A stretch of DNA of 64,000 nt from Amborella trichopoda (taxonomy: Eukaryota > Streptophyta > Magnoliopsida > Amborellales > Amborellaceae), in the NCBI RefSeq assembly GCF_000471905.2, contig NW_006495648.1:952053-1016052 (forward strand), in the 5' to 3' direction. The notes below the pieces were generated by a model, which saw only the letters and a program-made list of their open reading frames with translations, made no database searches and was not told where the DNA came from. Made by a program: the position numbers and the translations under genes. This document shows, in pieces, positions 59,411-64,000 of the stretch. Position 1 is the first letter of the stretch. The number at the start of each line of letters is the position of its first letter.

Positions 59411-62400
59411 CCTATGAGACCACAAGAGAGGCATGCACGACATTGCCACTGCTGTGCATGGCCTCTTGGAGGAACTCAAACAGAGAAGAGGAAGAAAAAA
59501 AAGAGGAAAAGAGAGAGGAAGAAAAGAAGGAAGAGAGAGAAGATTTACCTGGTGCTTAGGGGTATCAGTCTAAAATTTTCTCTCACCTTACTCTCTCTCT
59601 CCAAACGTGACAACAATGGGATGAAAGAGAAACTCTATTCAGTAAAAACTCTCTCTTTTACAAAGGGTTGAGTCCTCTTGTGTACAATGATGGTACGTGC
59701 TATATATTGAGTTTACCCCAAACATGGGTGGATGATCAAAAGTAACCCTAATTGCTAGAAATTAGGATTAAAATGAATTCATAGAAATTAGAAAATAAGG
59801 TACAACATGATAGATTTGCCCCTGCTTAATAATCTATGGAATTTCAAGACAGTTCCTGTATTGCCCTAGAACGTGCGTGATTTTCATGAATGATCCGGGG
59901 TTGTTCTGACGCCCGGTTGATCAAAACATGATTGTTTTCTTATAGAGCTTGGCATGGCGATCGATTTGATACCAACTTCGAGCCATGAATCATGTTTTTA
60001 GGGTATAATCAAAAGACTTGAAATTTGAATGAATCTTGAAAATTTGGATCGATGGTGTGTTCATTCCTTGATGTTTTTCTGTGATTTCTTCATTGGATCA
60101 CACTAAGCATATCGTCATGATCACGAGCAATAAACGCAACTTGATTCCCTACCCGAATGAAGATTTTACAACTTTGGAATTTTGGCTTGAATCTGGAATT
60201 CTAGAGATGAAATTTTCAGTCACTTCATCAGCTCCATGTGCGAACTCCGACTGTTCATCATGTGTGAGATTCGGGTCAGAGATATCCCGAGACCTTATGC
60301 ACGCAGTGGAATTAGTTTCACGTCGATCGGATTCGTGAGCAGCATGATTTGGCTGCTCGAGCGAGGTATGATGCTGTTGAGTTTTCTTCACGAATCAACA
60401 ACTTCTCTCTAGCTTTTCTTCACGCTCGGGCATCGTTGCAGGGCGTGTCACATGTCGAAATGCTCATCTTGACGAGATGAATAGGCTCACCAAGTTTGAG
60501 CACGATCCAATCTCAAACGACGGAGATAAAAGCATTGAAAGTTATTGTTCGTGACAACCCCTTCAATGGAGTTGAGTTGCAGGGTGGCCGCATGGAAGTA
60601 GCGTGTGGCTCCTCCAGTTTTGCTCTTTTGCTTTTAACTCTTTCCTGGAGTGTCCGTTTAAGCTGAAATTTGACCCCTGAGGGTTTTCAACCATTCCAAA
60701 TCCAGTGGTGGTGATCCCATATAAAATTGAGACACAAAAAATATATCTCTAGTTATAGGGGTCCGTTTCAGGGTGCTAGAGGTTGGTTTTGCCGGAACTG
60801 TTTCTGAGTCTGCACTGCCTTAGGCATGTCGGAATGTGACGAAGCTTAGCAGGAAACTTTTGAGAATCTTCATGAAGATCTTGACTAGTTCTAGGGCTAT
60901 TCTGCAACTATCAAAATTTCCATTGTTTGCTAGGCTTTATTGAGCAGAGCCCCATGATGATGAAAAATGTCTTCCAACAGCATGCCCCACCAAATGTTGC
61001 GCTTCAAGAGAATCAAGAAGTGCAATCATATGGGAAATTTCTCCCAGCTAGCCAAGGACTATGGGAGGTCCATGCAATGTCGTGACTATAATGCTCGGAC
61101 GTTTGGACGCAATGTACAGGTCCATCCGTGGAGGCCTTAGGGAGAGGATACTTTTGAGGGATCCGATCGAAGTCCTCACCCTTATTGGAATATTTGTGAT
61201 TCTGACATCATGAAGATTTTTGTAGGGACCTCATTGGTCAGAATCTGGCTTATTTGACCAAGTGCTATGAACCCTTAGTCGGTATTGTTCGTTGCTACAC
61301 CAGGTATACTTTTGATGATCAAGATATCTCTATAGGTCCCATCTAGCAGAGTCCATTCGGGCTGACCTATCTTGAAAGTTCGGGCCTGTCGGCTAGGGGA
61401 ATTTGGTGAGGCAGCCTTGTGGGCCCCTTCCCGTAAGGTCCAATAGAGGGCATGTCCCAAAGCTCTGGGCTTGTTAGCTAAGGAAGGTTTTAAGCGAGGT
61501 GATCTCATGGCGAGGAATAACCCTGTAGTCTCTGGTAGGTTAGGCCCTGGTTTCGTCAGTTTCTTTCCTTCGTAATGGCCTTTTAGCATTTCGGAGGGAT
61601 CTTTTGGTCATCGTCCCCACCCTCAAGGACTCTTGTTGTTTGTTGGTGTTGAAGTGTGGGAGATCTTATGCAGCTCTCACTCTTGGATGAGCCATTTAGT
61701 GTTGTAATAGAGAAGTGTTTGCGAGATCTTATGCGGCTCTCACTCCCTGGTGAGCCATCTTGTATTGTGATTAAATGCTGGAAGTTGAGGACTTTGTGTA
61801 GAACTCATTAGCCAGGGCTATGACTATTTGGCAATTGGATGTTGGCTGAGGCTGTGATGCCGTCAACAGTTTTGTGGGTTCAAGAGCCCTTTTCGGGTTT
61901 TCACTTGAATTGGGGAAGTGGCATCGTAAAGACGGTTTTCACGAACTTTTTTTGTTTTTGTCGCTCTTTTACCCATCACTTGATGGTCATGTCCACCCTT
62001 TTCTTCTTATTTTTCTCACGGTGCCCTTTTGGGGTTTTCACCGTGCCTGGGTTTTTGTTTTCACATAACTCTTTTACTCATAGTTTCGTGACCTTGCCCG
62101 TCCGTCATTTTTACTCATGACGTTCCCTTGTCCAAGTGTACACCATGCCCATTTTTTTTGTGCGAAGGCATGCTTAGAGTCATGCCTTTGGGACTTGTGC
62201 AAAGCCTTTTAACGTCATGCGGCCTGGATGTACACTATAGTTTAAGATCATACAGCTGAACCGTGGTGGTGATGATTGGAAGTTTGTGGAGGCCATGGAG
62301 TGAGCATGGTGGTAGTCTGACTCACTTGGGGAAAGTGGCATGAGGCTTCCTGTGAAGGGTGCATGATGCATGAATGGTTGGTGAGAAGTGGTGACCCACT

Positions 62401-62629
62401 AGCTAGCGGCGAGTATGGATTGTGGAATGGCTCACCGTTTTGGAAGCATGGGTAAGACTCATGGGGAATGATAGAAGATGAAGTGAATGAATTCACTAGG
62501 GAATGATCAATGATGGTAATGAAGGTGATGCACGAACACGAAAGGGTCGGTTAGGGAAGGCGTGCATGAAGATGCACGTAAAGGGTGTGTGCGCATGTGT
62601 GGGGGCATCTTTAAGGTCATGTCTCCCGG

Positions 62630-63870
62630 ACTTGGGCAAAGCAGTTTAATGTCATGCGGCTAGGACGTGCACTATGGTTTAAGGTCATAAAGCTTAGACT
62701 GTGGTTACGCAGTTTAAAGTCATGCAACTAGAACCATGCAGTTTAAGGTTGTGCAACTTGACCTTCGCTACAGTTCAAGGCCATATTGTTTAGACCATGA
62801 CTGTGCAGTTTAAGGCCATGCAGTACAGACCAGGGCTGTGTAGTTTAAGGTTGTACAGCATAGACCAAGGCTATGCAGTTTAAGGTCATGTAGCACTGAC
62901 CAGGGCTGTGAAGTTTAAGGTCATGCAGCATGGACCAGGGCTGTGCAGTTTAAGGTCAAGCAGCATGGACCAAGGTTGTGCAGTTTAAGGTCATGTAGCA
63001 CGGACCAGGGATGTGCATTTTAAGGTCATGCAGCATGGACATGGACTATGCAGTTTAAGGTCATGCAGCATGGACCAGGGTGTGGGTCGTCATGTAAGTG
63101 AAGCTGCATGGGGGAATAGGTTTGTGATATTTGACTCCCTGGGGACAAAGATAGCTAAGGCTGTACACAAGCAGAGGCTTTTAGATGAATATGGTGGCCC
63201 TACGAGGAATGACAAGCAGAAGCAGACTTCACGAGAATAATGAGTAATGGTATGCATGCAACTCCACTGGGAATGACAGGCTGGAGCACAGGTGTAGCCC
63301 TACTAAGGGATGAGAAGATGAAAATCCTTGAGAATAGTGGGTCGTAATAAGATGTGACTCTCACTATGATGGTGGTGCGAAACTGACCCATCGAGGATTG
63401 AAGAGGTAGGCACGACCCTCGCCTGCATCTAATTCCATTGGGGTTGTTGATGAAATACACCTGGTGAAGAGGTGGTTTATCTCACAGTTAAGGTTATACA
63501 TATGGCCTATCTGTCGTGCTGTGCATTACAGTTTTAAGGTCTTGTAATACGGACCATGGTTGTGGTTTAAACTCCTACAGATGGACTATGCAGTTTAAGA
63601 TCATGCAACTAGACCTCCGCTACAGTTTAAGGTCATGTAGTTTGGACCATGCAATTTAGGGTCGTGCACCTGGACCGTGGCTGTGCAGTTTAAGGTCATG
63701 CAGCACGGACCATGGCTATGTGGTTTAAATTCCTATATCTTGGATTATACAATTTAAGGTCATGCAACTAGACCTCCGCTGTAGTTTAAAGTCATGTAGT
63801 TTGGACCATGCAGTATATGGTCGTGCACTTGGACCATGACTGTGCAGTTTAAGGTCATGCAGCATGGACC
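62630..63870. repeat. GTTTAAGGTC minisatellite in L9 (35-bp monomer variant)
   Basis: From 62770 to 63080 the monomer is 35 bp with 'GTTTAAGGTCATGCAGCA' and 'TGGACCAGGGCTGTGCA', unlike the ~61-bp dimers of L1 and L7. GGTCATGC and GCATGGACC (for example 63024-63041) form a near-perfect dyad with one bulged G. A second block at 63520-63870 returns to the mixed form. The interval 63090-63510 is TGGGGAT-type sequence. Confidence 0.9.
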
Positions 63871-64000
63871 GTTGTGTAGTGGAGGAACACTACTCAATGG
63901 GGAATAGAGCCGTCACCGGAGACTGGACTCTTTGAGGAGTGAGACTGTGGTGTAGTGAATGAACTTCCTGAGGAGGCAATACAATGGTCCGGACGAGAGT

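Larger units (their letters stand above)
35207..64000 (-). mobile_element. LTR-internal-LTR-internal-LTR chain (minus orientation)
   Basis: Three LTRs of one family (L7, L8, L9) in the same orientation are separated by two internal regions of different completeness: 41330-48869 (PMD ORF plus gag-protease) and 55440-58155 (part of the PMD ORF only). Each LTR begins on the plus strand with a TGGTTAGGTGCC-type end (35207, 48870, 58156). Sharing LTRs between neighbours is the expected product of unequal recombination. All parts are broken, and the last LTR runs past the window. Confidence 0.7.
58156..64000 (-). mobile_element. LTR copy L9, cut by the window edge
   Basis: Starts with TGGTTAGGTGCC (58156-58167) and follows L8 module by module: terminus to 58540, hairpin units, GA-rich tract (59470-59550), boundary 'TTTACCTGGTGCTTAGGGG' (59544), middle block (59670-61030), conserved module (61855-62160), minisatellite and TGGGGAT zone. 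Stretch 61040-61850 corresponds to 51500-52340 in L8. At least 5.8 kb lies in the window. Confidence 0.75.

Overview
This window looks like repeat-rich nuclear DNA of a land plant, probably an angiosperm with a large genome. I recognise no host gene, tRNA or rRNA. Almost every stretch can be assigned to old, broken LTR retrotransposons of the plant Ty3/gypsy Tat-like type, nested in or joined to one another. Evidence is a Tat-style gag zinc knuckle (C-X2-H-X4-H-X4-C), a retropepsin with DGGS, a second RNase H followed by integrase, primer-binding sites resembling TGGCGACTCC, very long LTRs (about 6 kb) and abundant LTR and 3' UTR tandem repeats.

The dominant family has an unusual plan, seen in three copies. 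A sense gag-protease region ends just before the point where reverse transcriptase should start. It converges on a long ORF on the opposite strand. That ORF encodes a plant mobile domain (PMD, aminotransferase-like family) followed by an acidic Glu/Ala/Val-rich stretch and a coiled coil. No RT-RNase H-integrase lies between them, so the family looks non-autonomous. One LTR copy (L8) has a TATA box pointing into the PMD ORF, and L1 has a related A/T-rich block.

Layout. 1-4310: minus-oriented LTR (L1) and the start of a PMD ORF. 4310-12650: plus-oriented LTR end (L2), PBS, gag-protease, then the PMD C-terminal half on the minus strand. 12650-18662: a second copy, inverted and joined tail to tail to the first, with LTR L3. 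18665-21010: RNase H-integrase piece of an autonomous Tat relative with a 71-bp tandem repeat behind it. 21010-23940: small tandem arrays and an LTR-like piece of another family. 23940-33355: two LTR copies (L4 plus, L5 minus) joined tail to tail. 33400-35200: LTR end (L6), PBS and gag leader. 35207-64000: minus-oriented chain LTR(L7)-internal-LTR(L8)-internal-LTR(L9), probably produced by unequal recombination.

The LTRs are mosaics of tandem arrays. One is a minisatellite with dyad symmetry. Others are 25-, 26-, 29-, 51- and ~60-bp arrays that differ from copy to copy. A hairpin-forming repeat array lies in the region that should be transcribed. By eye the LTR copies differ by roughly a fifth plus many indels, so these are old insertions. 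All boundaries without a terminal motif are approximate.
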